Source: Rhizobium sp. CB3090
GTDB taxonomy: Bacteria > Pseudomonadota > Alphaproteobacteria > Rhizobiales > Rhizobiaceae
DNA: 64,000 nt
Direction of reading: 5' to 3'
Assembly: GCF_029714285.1 (NCBI RefSeq)
Contig: NZ_CP121662.1
Coordinates: 372,001 to 436,000, forward strand
Shown here: piece after piece, positions 36,378 to 45,302 of the stretch
How the letters are laid out: each line of letters begins with the position of its first letter
Position numbering within the stretch: the stretch's first letter is position 1
Made by a program: the position numbers and the translations under genes
Notes under the pieces: generated by a model
What the model was told of the DNA's origin: nothing
What the model saw: the letters and a program-made list of their open reading frames with translations, nothing else
Databases searched by the model: none

Positions 36378-37145
36378 ATGCCGAGTGGGGACGGGGGCGC
36401 AGGACCATTTCGCCATGATGATCTCGTCCACCGGCGCACCCGTCCTTGGACAGGAAGCGTTCACGCCCTGCTCTCTGCTCTTCAATCACATGACTTTACG
36501 AACGCGCCATTGTCCGCCGGGTATGACGCGACATGGGAGAGGGTGAGCTTTCTTCCTGGCGAGACCGGCGATCTGGATGAGAATGCGGCTATGAGGTCCA
36601 TGACAGCCCTGCGGTCGGCGGCGCGACTGCTGCGGCGCTATCATGACTGCACTGCACTGTTCATGCGGCCATTGCTGGAGGACCAGACATGGCAATTGCC
36701 GCCGCGGCTACCATTCGAGGTGATCTGCCATGGCGATTTCGCGCCGTATAATGTTGTTCTCAATCGCGACGAGGTGACAGATATCATCGACTTTGAGACC
36801 GCCCATCCTGGCCCGCGTTGCTGGGATCTCGCCTACGCCATCTATCGCTGGGCGCCTCTGTCCGCCGGCGTCGCGATCAAAGATCTCGGCGAGCTCGACA
36901 CACAAATTCACCGCACTCGCATCTTTCTTGATGCCTACGGCCTACCCGCAAAAGAACGAACTGCATTGCCGGGCATGATCATCGACCGTCTGAATGCTCT
37001 GGTCGGGTTTATGGAAAGCGAGGCGGCCAATGGTGTGGAACGATATCGCCGCAATATCGAAGAAGGCCACGATCACGTCTACCGGCGCGATGTCGCCTAT
37101 ATCGGCGAACACAGGGAAGAGATTACAGCAGGCCTTGTTAAATGA
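36378..37145 (+). CDS. Aminoglycoside phosphotransferase (APH)-family kinase
   Basis: Small-molecule kinase fold, 255 residues. Catalytic loop ICHGDFAPYNVVLN matches HxDxxxxN, and IIDFETAHPGPRCWDLAYAI provides the metal-binding Asp. The N-terminal lobe is short, with no obvious nucleotide-binding Gly loop. Substrate unknown; many family members act on choline, homoserine or sugars rather than drugs. AAGGAGGG lies 8 bp before ATG 36378; GTG 36375 and ATG 36372 are alternative starts. It is separated from the F0 operon by the terminator. Confidence 0.8.
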   Translation: MPSGDGGAGPFRHDDLVHRRTRPWTGSVHALLSALQSHDFTNAPLSAGYDATWERVSFLPGETGDLDENAAMRSMTALRSAARLLRRYHDCTALFMRPLLEDQTWQLPPRLPFEVICHGDFAPYNVVLNRDEVTDIIDFETAHPGPRCWDLAYAIYRWAPLSAGVAIKDLGELDTQIHRTRIFLDAYGLPAKERTALPGMIIDRLNALVGFMESEAANGVERYRRNIEEGHDHVYRRDVAYIGEHREEITAGLVK

Positions 37146-37163
37146 AGGATGGGAAGGCGGCTG

Positions 37164-37823
37164 TCAGGCCTCTTCTCTTCGAAGGGGCCGGAAGCTCATG
37201 CGATGCAGCGAGCAGGGGCCGTGCTTCTCGATGCCGGCGCGATGCTCGGGCGTAGCGTAGCCGACATGGGAGGCAAAGCCGTAAGCGGGAAAGACGAGGC
37301 CTGCGCGAGCCATCATCCGGTCGCGCGTCACTTTGGCAACGATCGAGGCCGCGGCGATGGAAAAGGAGCGGGCATCGCCTTTGACCACGGCTTTCCCCGG
37401 ACAGGCAAGACCAGAAGGCACATCCAGCCCATCCGTCAGCACATAGCTTGCCGGTACGGCAAGGCTGCAGATGGCACGGCGCATGGCATCCAGGCTCGCC
37501 TTGCGGATATCGGTGATGTCGATGCGGGCCGCACTCGAAGAAGCAATGGCGACGGTGGCGGTTGCGAGGATTTCGACAAACAGCGCCTCGCGCCTTATGG
37601 CCGAAAGCTGCTTGGAATCATTCAATCCCTCGGGAATGCGCTCCGGGTCGAGAATAACAGCGGCCGCGACGACCGGACCTGCCAGAGGCCCGCGTCCCGC
37701 CTCATCGGCACCGGCAACCGGCCAGTGCCCGGCGCGACGGGCAATCAGTTCCAACTCGAAGGTCGGAACGATCGGCTCCTCTTCGAAAAGCATGGGAGAA
37801 TCGGATGGTGTGCTGCGTGGCAT
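37164..37823 (-). CDS. rnhB: Ribonuclease HII
   Basis: Removes ribonucleotides from DNA and RNA-DNA hybrids. The 219-residue protein has the active-site block [28 protein letters not shown], and [20 protein letters not shown] with a conserved Asp. The start at 37823 ([13 protein letters not shown]) fits the usual rhizobial N-terminus; ATG 37793 is an alternative, and reading from 37934 would run into the repeat. Convergent with the APH-type gene, 18 bp apart. Confidence 0.92.
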   Translation of the reverse strand: MPRSTPSDSPMLFEEEPIVPTFELELIARRAGHWPVAGADEAGRGPLAGPVVAAAVILDPERIPEGLNDSKQLSAIRREALFVEILATATVAIASSSAARIDITDIRKASLDAMRRAICSLAVPASYVLTDGLDVPSGLACPGKAVVKGDARSFSIAAASIVAKVTRDRMMARAGLVFPAYGFASHVGYATPEHRAGIEKHGPCSLHRMSFRPLRREEA

Positions 37824-37925
37824 GCGGCAAGCTCGCACACCACCCGATCTCCTGCAAGCCCCCGGTGGATCAAGGCGGCGAAACCGAGGACTTTTCCGGC
37901 GGGCAGGGAAACCCGCGGGGAAAGG

Positions 37926-38038
37926 GTGAAGCAATTCCAGGAAAAGTGCTTGAGCGGCTTTCCGTCCGGAATTGCAAAAAAAACAAAAGAGAGAGCGGTT
38001 CTAAGATTCCGTGAAAAGCTGAACCGCTTAGAGCAGCG
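37926..38038 (+). repeat. RIME-like intergenic repeat, copy B (full length)
   Basis: Contains AATTCCAGGAAAAGTGC, GAGCGGCTTTCCGTCCGGAA, ACAAAAGAGAGAGCGG and the second module GATTCCGTGAAAAGCTGAA, ending CGCTTAGAGCAG. Same orientation as copy A, opposite to copy C. About 113 bp with internal dyads. It lies upstream of rnhB, and its right end overlaps the last codons and the stop of the radical SAM gene. Confidence 0.75.
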
Positions 38039-39185
38039 AAAGCTGCACGCCGCTGCCATCCGGCGGCACAAACAGGTCATCGCGCAGCGCGATACTGCGA
38101 CGGGTGAGCTCCAGCCGCTTGATCGCCATTTCGAAACGGCGGCTGATTTGCCAGGCATAGGGGCCTGCACCCTTCATGCGTTTGTCGAACTCGGCATCAT
38201 AATCCTTGCCGCCGCGCATCGAGCGGATCAGCGACATGACATGGCGGTAGCGATCCGGATAATTCTGCAGCAGCCAATCGCGGAAGAGCGGGCTGACCTC
38301 CAGCGGAAGGCGCAGGATGACGTAGCTCGCCTCTATAGCGCCGGCGGCCTTGCTGGCATCGAGGATACGTTCGATTTCATGGTCGTTGAGCGCTGGAATG
38401 ATCGGCGCCACCATGACGGCGGTCTGGATGCCGGCCTCGCTGAGCGCCCGGATCGCTTCCAGCCGCCGCTGTGGCGTCGCCGCGCGCGGTTCCATGGTGC
38501 GCGCCAGTTTGCGATCAAGGGTGGTCACAGAAATACCAACCCGAACCAGGTTCTTGGCGGCCATCTCCTTGAGGATGTCGATATCGCGCATGACGAGCGC
38601 CGACTTGGTGACGATCGCAACAGGATGGTTCGCCTTGTTCAGGACTTCGAGAATCTGGCGCATGATGCGCCATTCCTTCTCGATCGGCTGATAAGGATCG
38701 GTATTGGTGCCGATGGCGATGACGCGCGGCTTATAGCCCGGCTTTGCCAGTTCTCGTTCCAGAAGCCGCGCTGCGTCCGGTTTGGCGAATAGTTTCGATT
38801 CGAAATCGAGCCCCGCCGACAGGCCCATATAGGCATGCGTCGGCCGCGCGAAACAATAGATGCAGCCATGCTCGCAGCCGCGATAGGGATTGATAGAGCG
38901 ATCGAAGGAGATATCGGGAGAATCGTTGCGCGTGATTGCCGTGCGCGGCTTCTCCACCTGCACTTCGGTTTTGAAGGGCGGCAGTTCTTCCAGCGTCTGC
39001 CAGCCATCATCGAATATCTCGCGCTTCAGCGGCTCGAACCGGCCGCTCGGGTTCAGTCCGGCACCACGACCGCGCCTGCGGTCGATCTCTACTCTGAGAC
39101 CGGTGTCGGCGATCAAAGCATTGGCAACGTCTGCCGTATTGGCAGGCGCAAATGCGGCCTGCCCTGCAAGGGACTGCTCGTTCAT
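38028..39185 (-). CDS. PA0069-family radical SAM protein (SplB-like)
   Basis: Radical SAM enzyme of 385 residues. The cluster motif is GCEHGCIYCFARP (Cx3Cx2C) at about residue 95, followed by ESKLFAKPDAARLLERELAK and the TIM-barrel strands. Its reaction is not established; the family is related to spore photoproduct lyase. The start at 39185 (MNEQSLAGQ) has AGGAG 7 bp upstream; ATG 39218 adds 11 residues. The C-terminus (VQLSLL, stop) runs into repeat copy B. Divergent from the GT2-like gene. Confidence 0.87.
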   Translation of the reverse strand: MNEQSLAGQAAFAPANTADVANALIADTGLRVEIDRRRGRGAGLNPSGRFEPLKREIFDDGWQTLEELPPFKTEVQVEKPRTAITRNDSPDISFDRSINPYRGCEHGCIYCFARPTHAYMGLSAGLDFESKLFAKPDAARLLERELAKPGYKPRVIAIGTNTDPYQPIEKEWRIMRQILEVLNKANHPVAIVTKSALVMRDIDILKEMAAKNLVRVGISVTTLDRKLARTMEPRAATPQRRLEAIRALSEAGIQTAVMVAPIIPALNDHEIERILDASKAAGAIEASYVILRLPLEVSPLFRDWLLQNYPDRYRHVMSLIRSMRGGKDYDAEFDKRMKGAGPYAWQISRRFEMAIKRLELTRRSIALRDDLFVPPDGSGVQLSLL

Positions 39186-39427
39186 CGGTAACTCCTGGGG
39201 CGGTTCATGCCATCGCATGCCGCGTCTAAGGTGATTAAATTCCTATCCGACAAATGAGAACAATGCAAGAACAAAATGCGCAATCACCCGTCGCTTCGGG
39301 CTGCATAGGCGGAAACATCCGGAGATCGGAGCGGCATTTTGACTTGCCGTGCAAGCCCTACTTTAGACCTTCCGGATTTCACTGATATGCGCTGGCAATA
39401 AATTGTGCGGCGCTCTATAAATGGGCA

Positions 39428-39946
39428 ATGTTGACGGTAATCATTGAATGCCAGGATCAGGAATCTGAACTGGCGCAGACATTGGCGGCATTGGTGGCGG
39501 GCGCGATCGAAGGGCTCGTGTGCGACGTCGTCATACTTGATAACGGCTCGCGTGACGGCACCTCGCACGTTGCCGACGCTGCGGGCTGTCGTTTCTATTC
39601 GCAATGGGATATCAAGGACATATTGAGTTCGGCGCGCGGCGAATGGCTGCTTTTCGTCGAGCCCGGCGCCCGCCCGCAGGCCGGCTGGATCGATGAGATC
39701 GCCGAATATATCTCGCTCAACAAGGTGCCGGCGCGCTTCACCGCGTCGCGCGGCTATCGCCGGCCTTTGCTGCAGCGCATCGGCCGCAGCCTGCCGCCTC
39801 TGGAGCTGGGCTTGCTCCTCTCTAAACGACAGGCCATTGCGGCCGCCAAAACGGGTATGCGGCTTGCCGAATTCGCCAAGGGGCAGGAAAGCCGCCAACT
39901 GTCGAGCGAACTGATTCCTTCCTGGGTCGCACGCGCAGCGCGGTGA
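39428..39946 (+). CDS. Short GT2-like glycosyltransferase-fold protein
   Basis: A 172-residue protein resembling the nucleotide-binding half of family-2 glycosyltransferases: MLTVIIECQDQESELAQTLA, then DNGSRDGTSHVADAAG and ARGEWLLFVEPGARPQAGW. Where active GT2 enzymes have a DxD, this reads VEPGA. The C-terminal acceptor part is missing, and no membrane helix is seen. It may be non-catalytic. No polysaccharide genes are adjacent. Confidence 0.7.
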   Translation: MLTVIIECQDQESELAQTLAALVAGAIEGLVCDVVILDNGSRDGTSHVADAAGCRFYSQWDIKDILSSARGEWLLFVEPGARPQAGWIDEIAEYISLNKVPARFTASRGYRRPLLQRIGRSLPPLELGLLLSKRQAIAAAKTGMRLAEFAKGQESRQLSSELIPSWVARAAR

Positions 39947-40126
39947 CCTGGCTTTGTGATCATTCAGATTCCATTTGAAAATAAAGGAATTGCTGTCATA
40001 ATTTTCATGTGGCGGCACCTATCGCGTGTCGCGTCAAGTGGCCGACCATGAAGATGCCGGTATGTGGCAGAGCAGGTCAGCGGAACTCTCCTCTTCTGCC
40101 GGATTTCCGGCGAAAGGAGGTGCGTG

Positions 40127-40441
40127 ATGGGACGCACGATGCTCTGCCGCCTCATCGGAACGGCCCTTGTGGCAATGGCAATCCTTCATCCGAGCTCAGC
40201 AGCTTCGCAGGCGACGTTCGCATGCGCACAGCGCGTCGATATGGTCGCTTTTCTGAATGCACATTATTCCGAAAAGCTTTCCGCCGTCGGTCAGCTTGAT
40301 CCGAAGAATATCATCGAGATATTCACCGCCGAAAGCGGCAGTTGGACGATGATGATCACCAGTGTTTCGGGTCGAAGCTGCGTGATCCTAACGGGCCAGA
40401 GTTGGGAATCAATTCCTGCATTGCCCGGATCGAAGGCATAG
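40127..40441 (+). CDS. Small secreted protein of unknown function
   Basis: 104 residues with a cleavable signal peptide (GTALVAMAILHPSSAAS) and a mature part of about 75 residues with two Cys (ATFACAQ and GRSCVIL) that could form a disulfide. The ATG at 40127 has a full AAAGGAGG 6 bp upstream. It converges with moaB at 39 bp. No family recognised. Confidence 0.72.
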   Translation: MGRTMLCRLIGTALVAMAILHPSSAASQATFACAQRVDMVAFLNAHYSEKLSAVGQLDPKNIIEIFTAESGSWTMMITSVSGRSCVILTGQSWESIPALPGSKA

Positions 40442-40480
40442 GGATTGGGAAAGCCCGGATATCCCCGGCAAAGGGGGCGC

Positions 40481-41035
40481 TCATTTTGAGCCGGCGCCAC
40501 GCTTTAGATGTTCATCGAGCCGCGGCATGATCTCCACGAAATTGCAGGGCATATGCCGATAGTCGAGCTGCGCTTTCAAAATGCCGTCCCAGGCATCTTT
40601 GCAGGCGCCCGGAGAGCCCGGCAGCACGAAGATGAAAGTGGCGTTGGCGACGCCGCCGGTTGCCCGCGACTGGATCGTCGCCGTACCGATCTTGTCATAG
40701 GAGATACGATGGAACACCTCGGAAAAACCATCCATCCGCTTCTCGAACAAGGGCTCCAGCGCTTCAGGCGTGACATCGCGGCCGGTAAAACCGGTGCCGC
40801 CGGTGGTGATGACAACGTCGATCGTGTCGTCGCGCGTCCAGACTTCCACCTGGCTTCGGATACGCTCCTTGTCATCCGGAACAATGGCCCGGGCCGCCAA
40901 TCTGTGACCGGCTTCCGCAATGCGGGCAACCAGCGTATCGCCGGATTTATCGTCGGCCAGCGTGCGTGTATCGGAAACGGTCAGCACCGCGATGCCGACG
41001 GGGATGAAGGATCGTGCATCGTTTGGACCGGCCAT
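40481..41035 (-). CDS. moaB: Molybdenum cofactor biosynthesis protein B
   Basis: MogA/MoaB-fold protein, involved in adenylylating molybdopterin before Mo insertion. 184 residues with GIAVLTVSDTRT at the N-terminus and the signature VVITTGGTGFTGRDVTPEAL; FVLPGSPGACKDAW follows. The start at 41035 overlaps the ispE stop (TGATG); ATG 41038 is equally possible. No other moa gene is in the window. Confidence 0.92.
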   Translation of the reverse strand: MAGPNDARSFIPVGIAVLTVSDTRTLADDKSGDTLVARIAEAGHRLAARAIVPDDKERIRSQVEVWTRDDTIDVVITTGGTGFTGRDVTPEALEPLFEKRMDGFSEVFHRISYDKIGTATIQSRATGGVANATFIFVLPGSPGACKDAWDGILKAQLDYRHMPCNFVEIMPRLDEHLKRGAGSK

Positions 41036-41946
41036 CATGTCCCTCCCGCTATCGTTTCCGTCGCCTGAAAATACCAATCCGGCCTCAAGCTGTGAAGCGA
41101 GACCGCCGCCACCGTCGCCTGCTCAATATTATCGAAAAGGCCGAAGCAGGTGGCGCCGGAGCCGGACATGCGCGTGGTGAGCGCGCCTTGGCTTTCGATC
41201 AACTGCGAGAGCGTGGCGATCTCGGTGCAGAGCGCGCGCGCCGGTGGCTCCAGATCGTTGCGCAATCCGTTGATGGTCTCGATCCATTGCATGCGCCCGC
41301 TTTTTGCCTGCAAGGAGAGCGTGAGCGGCGGATTGTCCTTCCGGGCGAGCGAACGAAACACCTCCGGCGTCGAAACGCCGACGAGGGGATTGCCGAGCAC
41401 CATGGCGAAGGACGGAAAGTCCGGCAGCAACTCGATCGCCTCGCCGATGCCGCGTGCGATCAGCGGCCGGCTGACGAGGCACATCGGCACATCGGCTCCG
41501 AGCCTCAGCGCAATCGCCGTCACCGTGTCGGCGGGCAGGGCGAGCCCCCAGAGCCGCGCTAGCCCCCGCAGTGTCGCCGCGGCGTCCGCCGAACCGCCGC
41601 CGATACCGGAGGCGACGGGCAGGTTCTTTTCGAGATGGATGTGGACGGGTGGCGCCTCGAAACCCGCGTCATGAGCCGCCTGTCGCAGAAGATCGCGCGC
41701 CTTCAGCACCAGATTGCCGCCCGGACCCTCTTCGGCAAGAAGAGGAGAGAAGCGTCCGGACAGGCTGAATTCGTCACGCGCACTGGCGCGAAATCCGAGA
41801 CGGTCGCCATGCCGCGCGAAAGTCACGAGCATGTCGAGCAAATGATACCCGTCGGCCCGCTGGCCCGTGACATGCAGGGCCAGATTGATCTTGGCGGGTG
41901 CTTCCTCCCAGACGTCGAAATCGTCAGCCGCTAAGATCACGGTCAT
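41035..41946 (-). CDS. ispE: 4-(cytidine 5'-diphospho)-2-C-methyl-D-erythritol kinase
   Basis: GHMP kinase of the MEP isoprenoid pathway, 303 residues. EEAPAKINLALHVTGQRADG is the substrate-side motif with the conserved Lys/Asn, PVASGIGGGSADAAATL is the ATP Gly loop, and MSGSGATCFG is the third motif. It is translationally linked to moaB and starts 8 bp after the TPR gene. A polyprenyl diphosphate synthase lies upstream, so isoprenoid genes are clustered here. Confidence 0.93.
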   Translation of the reverse strand: MTVILAADDFDVWEEAPAKINLALHVTGQRADGYHLLDMLVTFARHGDRLGFRASARDEFSLSGRFSPLLAEEGPGGNLVLKARDLLRQAAHDAGFEAPPVHIHLEKNLPVASGIGGGSADAAATLRGLARLWGLALPADTVTAIALRLGADVPMCLVSRPLIARGIGEAIELLPDFPSFAMVLGNPLVGVSTPEVFRSLARKDNPPLTLSLQAKSGRMQWIETINGLRNDLEPPARALCTEIATLSQLIESQGALTTRMSGSGATCFGLFDNIEQATVAAVSLHSLRPDWYFQATETIAGGT

Positions 41947-41954
41947 CGAAAGTC

Positions 41955-43814
41955 TTAGGACTTCTTATCGGCCGGTGGCGGCGTTGTCGTATTGGGCGAT
42001 GGAGTGACCGCCGGAGCCGGATCAGGCTGCTTGGTCTTGTCGACCGTCCTTGGATCGTTGTCGAGCGCCGGCAGACCGTTGGCGATCTTTTCCTTGATCT
42101 TCGGAATATCCGCGTCCTCAGGCTTGGAGGCCAGTGCGCGGTTCCACTGGTAAACGGCCTCTAGCTTGCGGTTGACACGCCAATAGGCATCGCCCAGGTG
42201 GTCGTTGATGGTGGGGTCGCCGGCCTTCAACTGTGCGGCACGCTCGAGTTCGTTCACTGCATCGTCGAAGCGGTTGAGGCGGAAATAGGCCCAGCCGAGC
42301 GAATCGACGATGTAGCCGTCATCCGGCTTCAGATCGACGGCCTTCTTGATCATGTCCAGGCCTTGGTCGAGATTCATGTTCATGTCGACCCAGGAATAGC
42401 CGAGATAGTTCAGGACCTGCGGCTGGTCGGGATTGAGTTCCAAGGCCTTCTTGAAATTCGGCTCGGCCTTGTCCCACATCTTCAGCCGCTCATAGGCGAT
42501 GCCGCGCTGGAAGAACACGGCCCAATCGCCGCGGTTCGGCACGGCGCCGATAACCTGCACGGCCTTGTCGTAATTGTCCGCCATGCCCTGGAAATCCTTG
42601 GCATCCGAGAGGACGCTGCCATAGGCGAGATAGCTGCGGATATCGTTCGGGTCCGAATCGATCAGCGCCTTCAGATGCTTGCGCGCGTCATCGACCTTGC
42701 CGGACTGGGCGAGCGCAAGACCGAGCTGCAGTTCGGAGATGCGGGCCATGGGCGAGTTGTTGGGCACCTTCTTGTAGAAGGCGATGGCGCGGTCCATCTG
42801 CTCCTGCTTTTCCGCAAGTCCCCCAAGCAGAACCAGCGTGTCGGCGCTCTTGGGATCGAGCGTGTTGGCGATCTGCAGGTAAAGCGAGACGACATCTTCG
42901 GCGCCGTCGCGGTTGAGCGCCGCGCCGACGGTAAAGAGCACCGAGGCTGCCCCCTGCGTACTGTCGGTCACCTGCTGTTCCGGCGTTTCGCCCTTGTTGA
43001 TGCTGTCGCGCAGCGCGTTCAGCGGCGCGTAATTATTGATCAGGTTGTCGCCGACTGAAACGGCATCCAACGCCTTCTGCTTGTCGCCGGCCTTGGATTC
43101 AAGCTCCGCAAGCGCCATGACCGCGCGCATGAATGTGTCGGGGGCCGTTGCGCCGCCCGCCTTGTCCAGGATGGCGTCGTTCAGATGCGAGCGGGCGGAC
43201 TTCGTATCGCCGATCATGATGGCAATGGCGCCGGCATGGTAGTTCTTGAAGATGTTGAACCAGTCCGGCCCCTTCATCTTGTCGATCATGGCGATCGCTT
43301 CCTTGCCATGATTGGAGCCGGCGCGCGCCCAGGCGAGCAGAAGACCGGCCATCATCCGGTCGAGATCGTTCGGGCCATCATATTTCAGGATCTCCTGCGC
43401 GGCCTTGTAGTCATGCCGGCGGATGGCATCCATGCCGCGTACGATCGTGGTGACACGTTCGACCGAGGGATCGTTCTTCAGCTCGTTGGCGTATTTCACG
43501 CCCTCTTCAAGATTGCCGTTGAGAAGCAGCGAGATCATCAGGCGCTGGCGGATCTCCGGGTTGCCCGGCTCGATCATCAGCGCCTTTTTATAAAGCGAAA
43601 TCGCAGTTTCATAGTCATGGTCGACATCGGCGGTACGGGCAGCAAGGAAAGCGCCTGCGAAGGTATCGACGTTTTCAGCATCGAAGGTCACCCGGGCGCT
43701 GGCCTCCGGCGCTGCCGGGGCATCCACGGCGCGCGCGCTGTTCAGCGCTGCCATCGAAAGGATCGCCGCCAGGGCTGCGCCCGAGAGGAAACGAATGGCA
43801 AGTCTCTGCCGCAT
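41955..43814 (-). CDS. Exported tetratricopeptide repeat protein
   Basis: A 619-residue protein with a signal peptide (LSGAALAAILSMAALNSARA) and at least six TPR-like helical repeats; the clearest are ALMIEPGNPEIRQRLMISLL, LELNPDQPQVLNYLGYSWVD and VDLKPDDGYIVDSLGWAYFR. The C-terminus is Pro/Thr-rich. Probably a periplasmic or envelope scaffold; no partner is known. ATG 43814 has AAAGG at 6 bp; upstream ATGs at 43829 and 43862 lack this. Confidence 0.85.
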   Translation of the reverse strand: MRQRLAIRFLSGAALAAILSMAALNSARAVDAPAAPEASARVTFDAENVDTFAGAFLAARTADVDHDYETAISLYKKALMIEPGNPEIRQRLMISLLLNGNLEEGVKYANELKNDPSVERVTTIVRGMDAIRRHDYKAAQEILKYDGPNDLDRMMAGLLLAWARAGSNHGKEAIAMIDKMKGPDWFNIFKNYHAGAIAIMIGDTKSARSHLNDAILDKAGGATAPDTFMRAVMALAELESKAGDKQKALDAVSVGDNLINNYAPLNALRDSINKGETPEQQVTDSTQGAASVLFTVGAALNRDGAEDVVSLYLQIANTLDPKSADTLVLLGGLAEKQEQMDRAIAFYKKVPNNSPMARISELQLGLALAQSGKVDDARKHLKALIDSDPNDIRSYLAYGSVLSDAKDFQGMADNYDKAVQVIGAVPNRGDWAVFFQRGIAYERLKMWDKAEPNFKKALELNPDQPQVLNYLGYSWVDMNMNLDQGLDMIKKAVDLKPDDGYIVDSLGWAYFRLNRFDDAVNELERAAQLKAGDPTINDHLGDAYWRVNRKLEAVYQWNRALASKPEDADIPKIKEKIANGLPALDNDPRTVDKTKQPDPAPAVTPSPNTTTPPPADKKS

Positions 43815-43938
43815 TAGAAAGCCTTTCATCAAGGGATTTGCCGGTGAGAGCGCCGGCGGCATAAAGCGTTCGTGTCAATTGATTCACAACAGGATGGCTT
43901 TTTTGAAGCGCTCCTGCAAGAAATTCGGGCGGCTTTGA

Positions 43939-44955
43939 TCAGTTCACACGTTCGATGCAGAAATCGATCACTTCCATGAGCGCGGATTTCCACGGCGTTT
44001 CCGGTAGCGGCGCCAGTGCGTCGCGGGCGATGGTGCCGTAGTGAACGGCACGGGCGATGGTGTCGGTAAGCGCACCATATTTGGTGATGAGGCCCAGTGC
44101 TTTTTCCAGGTTCTCGTCACTGTTGTTGCCTGTCTCGATGGCGTCGCGCCAGAAAGCGCGCTCCTTCTCGGTGCCGCGACGATAGGCGAGAATGACGGGA
44201 AGGGTGATCTTGCCCTCGCGGAAATCGTCGCCGACATTCTTGCCGAGATCGGCGGCCTTGCCGCCGTAATCCAGCGCATCGTCCACCAGTTGGAAGGCGA
44301 GACCGAGATTGGTGCCGTAGGACTTCAGCGCATTGCGCTCGGCCTTACCCGCATTGGCGACGATGGGGCCGACTTCGGCGGCGGCAGCAAACAGCGCTGC
44401 CGTTTTGGCGCGGATGACCGAGAGATAATCGTCTTCGGTGGTCTCCATGTTCTTGGAGACGGAAAGCTGCAGCACCTCGCCTTCTGCGATAACGCAGGCT
44501 GCCGACGACAATACGTCGAGCGCCTCCAGCGAACCGACCTCGACCATCATCCGGAAAGCCTGGCCAAGCAGGAAGTCGCCGACGAGAACGCTCGCCTGAT
44601 TGCCCCAGATCATACGGGCCGTGGATTTGCCGCGGCGCAGATCGCTTTCGTCCACCACGTCATCGTGCAACAATGTCGCCGTATGCAGGAATTCGACCGA
44701 GGTCGCGAGCTTGATGTGATTGTCGCCCTGATAGCCATAGAGCGCGGCGGAGGCGATGGTCAGCATCGGTCGCAGGCGCTTGCCGCCGGAAGAGATCAGA
44801 TGCTCGGCAACTTCCGGGATCATCTGCACATCGGAGCCGGCTTTCGACAGGATGAGCTGATTGACGCGTTCCATATCCGCCTTGGTCAGGTCCACCAATG
44901 GCTTGATGGAGGCCAGTTTATTCTTGCTTTCTTCAAGCGGTATCACGACGCCCAA
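43939..44955 (-). CDS. ispB: Long-chain polyprenyl diphosphate synthase (octaprenyl/decaprenyl type)
   Basis: Trans-prenyltransferase making the ubiquinone side chain, 338 residues. It has GGKRLRPML, the first Asp-rich motif LLHDDVVDESDLRRG and the second QLVDDALDYGG. Rhizobia carry Q-10, so decaprenyl is the likely product. The best start is TTG 44955 (then GVVIPLEESKNK), with AGGAG about 9 bp upstream; the reading from 45069 adds 38 unlike residues. Divergent from the DUF2007 gene. Confidence 0.88.
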   Translation of the reverse strand: MGVVIPLEESKNKLASIKPLVDLTKADMERVNQLILSKAGSDVQMIPEVAEHLISSGGKRLRPMLTIASAALYGYQGDNHIKLATSVEFLHTATLLHDDVVDESDLRRGKSTARMIWGNQASVLVGDFLLGQAFRMMVEVGSLEALDVLSSAACVIAEGEVLQLSVSKNMETTEDDYLSVIRAKTAALFAAAAEVGPIVANAGKAERNALKSYGTNLGLAFQLVDDALDYGGKAADLGKNVGDDFREGKITLPVILAYRRGTEKERAFWRDAIETGNNSDENLEKALGLITKYGALTDTIARAVHYGTIARDALAPLPETPWKSALMEVIDFCIERVN

Positions 44956-45063
44956 CGATCCGGACTCCTGTTCATTTTCTGCAAAGCACAATAAGAAGGG
45001 GCGAAAGAGGCGGCAAGAGGCGATTTGTCTCGTCTCGTAAATTTGACAGGAAACACAAGGCTT

Positions 45064-45294
45064 ATGCACGAGTTGATCCGCACCAATGATCCCGTTTTAC
45101 TCTCCTTCGCCGAGAGCCTGATGAAGGACGCCGGGATTCATTGCCTCGTCGCGGATCAGGCGATGAGCATTCTCGAGGGCTCGCTCGGCATGTTGCCGCG
45201 CCGCTTCTTGGTCGAGGACGAGCGTGCCGATCAGGCCCGGCGCATTCTCATCGATGCCGGCCTGGGCAACGAGCTGCGCCCGGCGCGCGGCTGA
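45064..45294 (+). CDS. DUF2007 family small protein
   Basis: A 76-residue protein (MHELIRTNDPVLLSFAESLM, then DAGIHCLVADQAMSILEG) of the DUF2007/putative signal-transducing family. AAGG is near the ATG; the upstream in-frame ATG at 45025 is poorer. It ends 8 bp before the methyltransferase gene, so the two are probably co-transcribed. Confidence 0.83.
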   Translation: MHELIRTNDPVLLSFAESLMKDAGIHCLVADQAMSILEGSLGMLPRRFLVEDERADQARRILIDAGLGNELRPARG

Positions 45295-45302
45295 GTTCCG
45301 CC

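Noticed and set aside
36378..37145. Aminoglycoside resistance gene
   Set aside because: Only the general APH kinase fold is supported; nothing in the sequence or context indicates a drug substrate.
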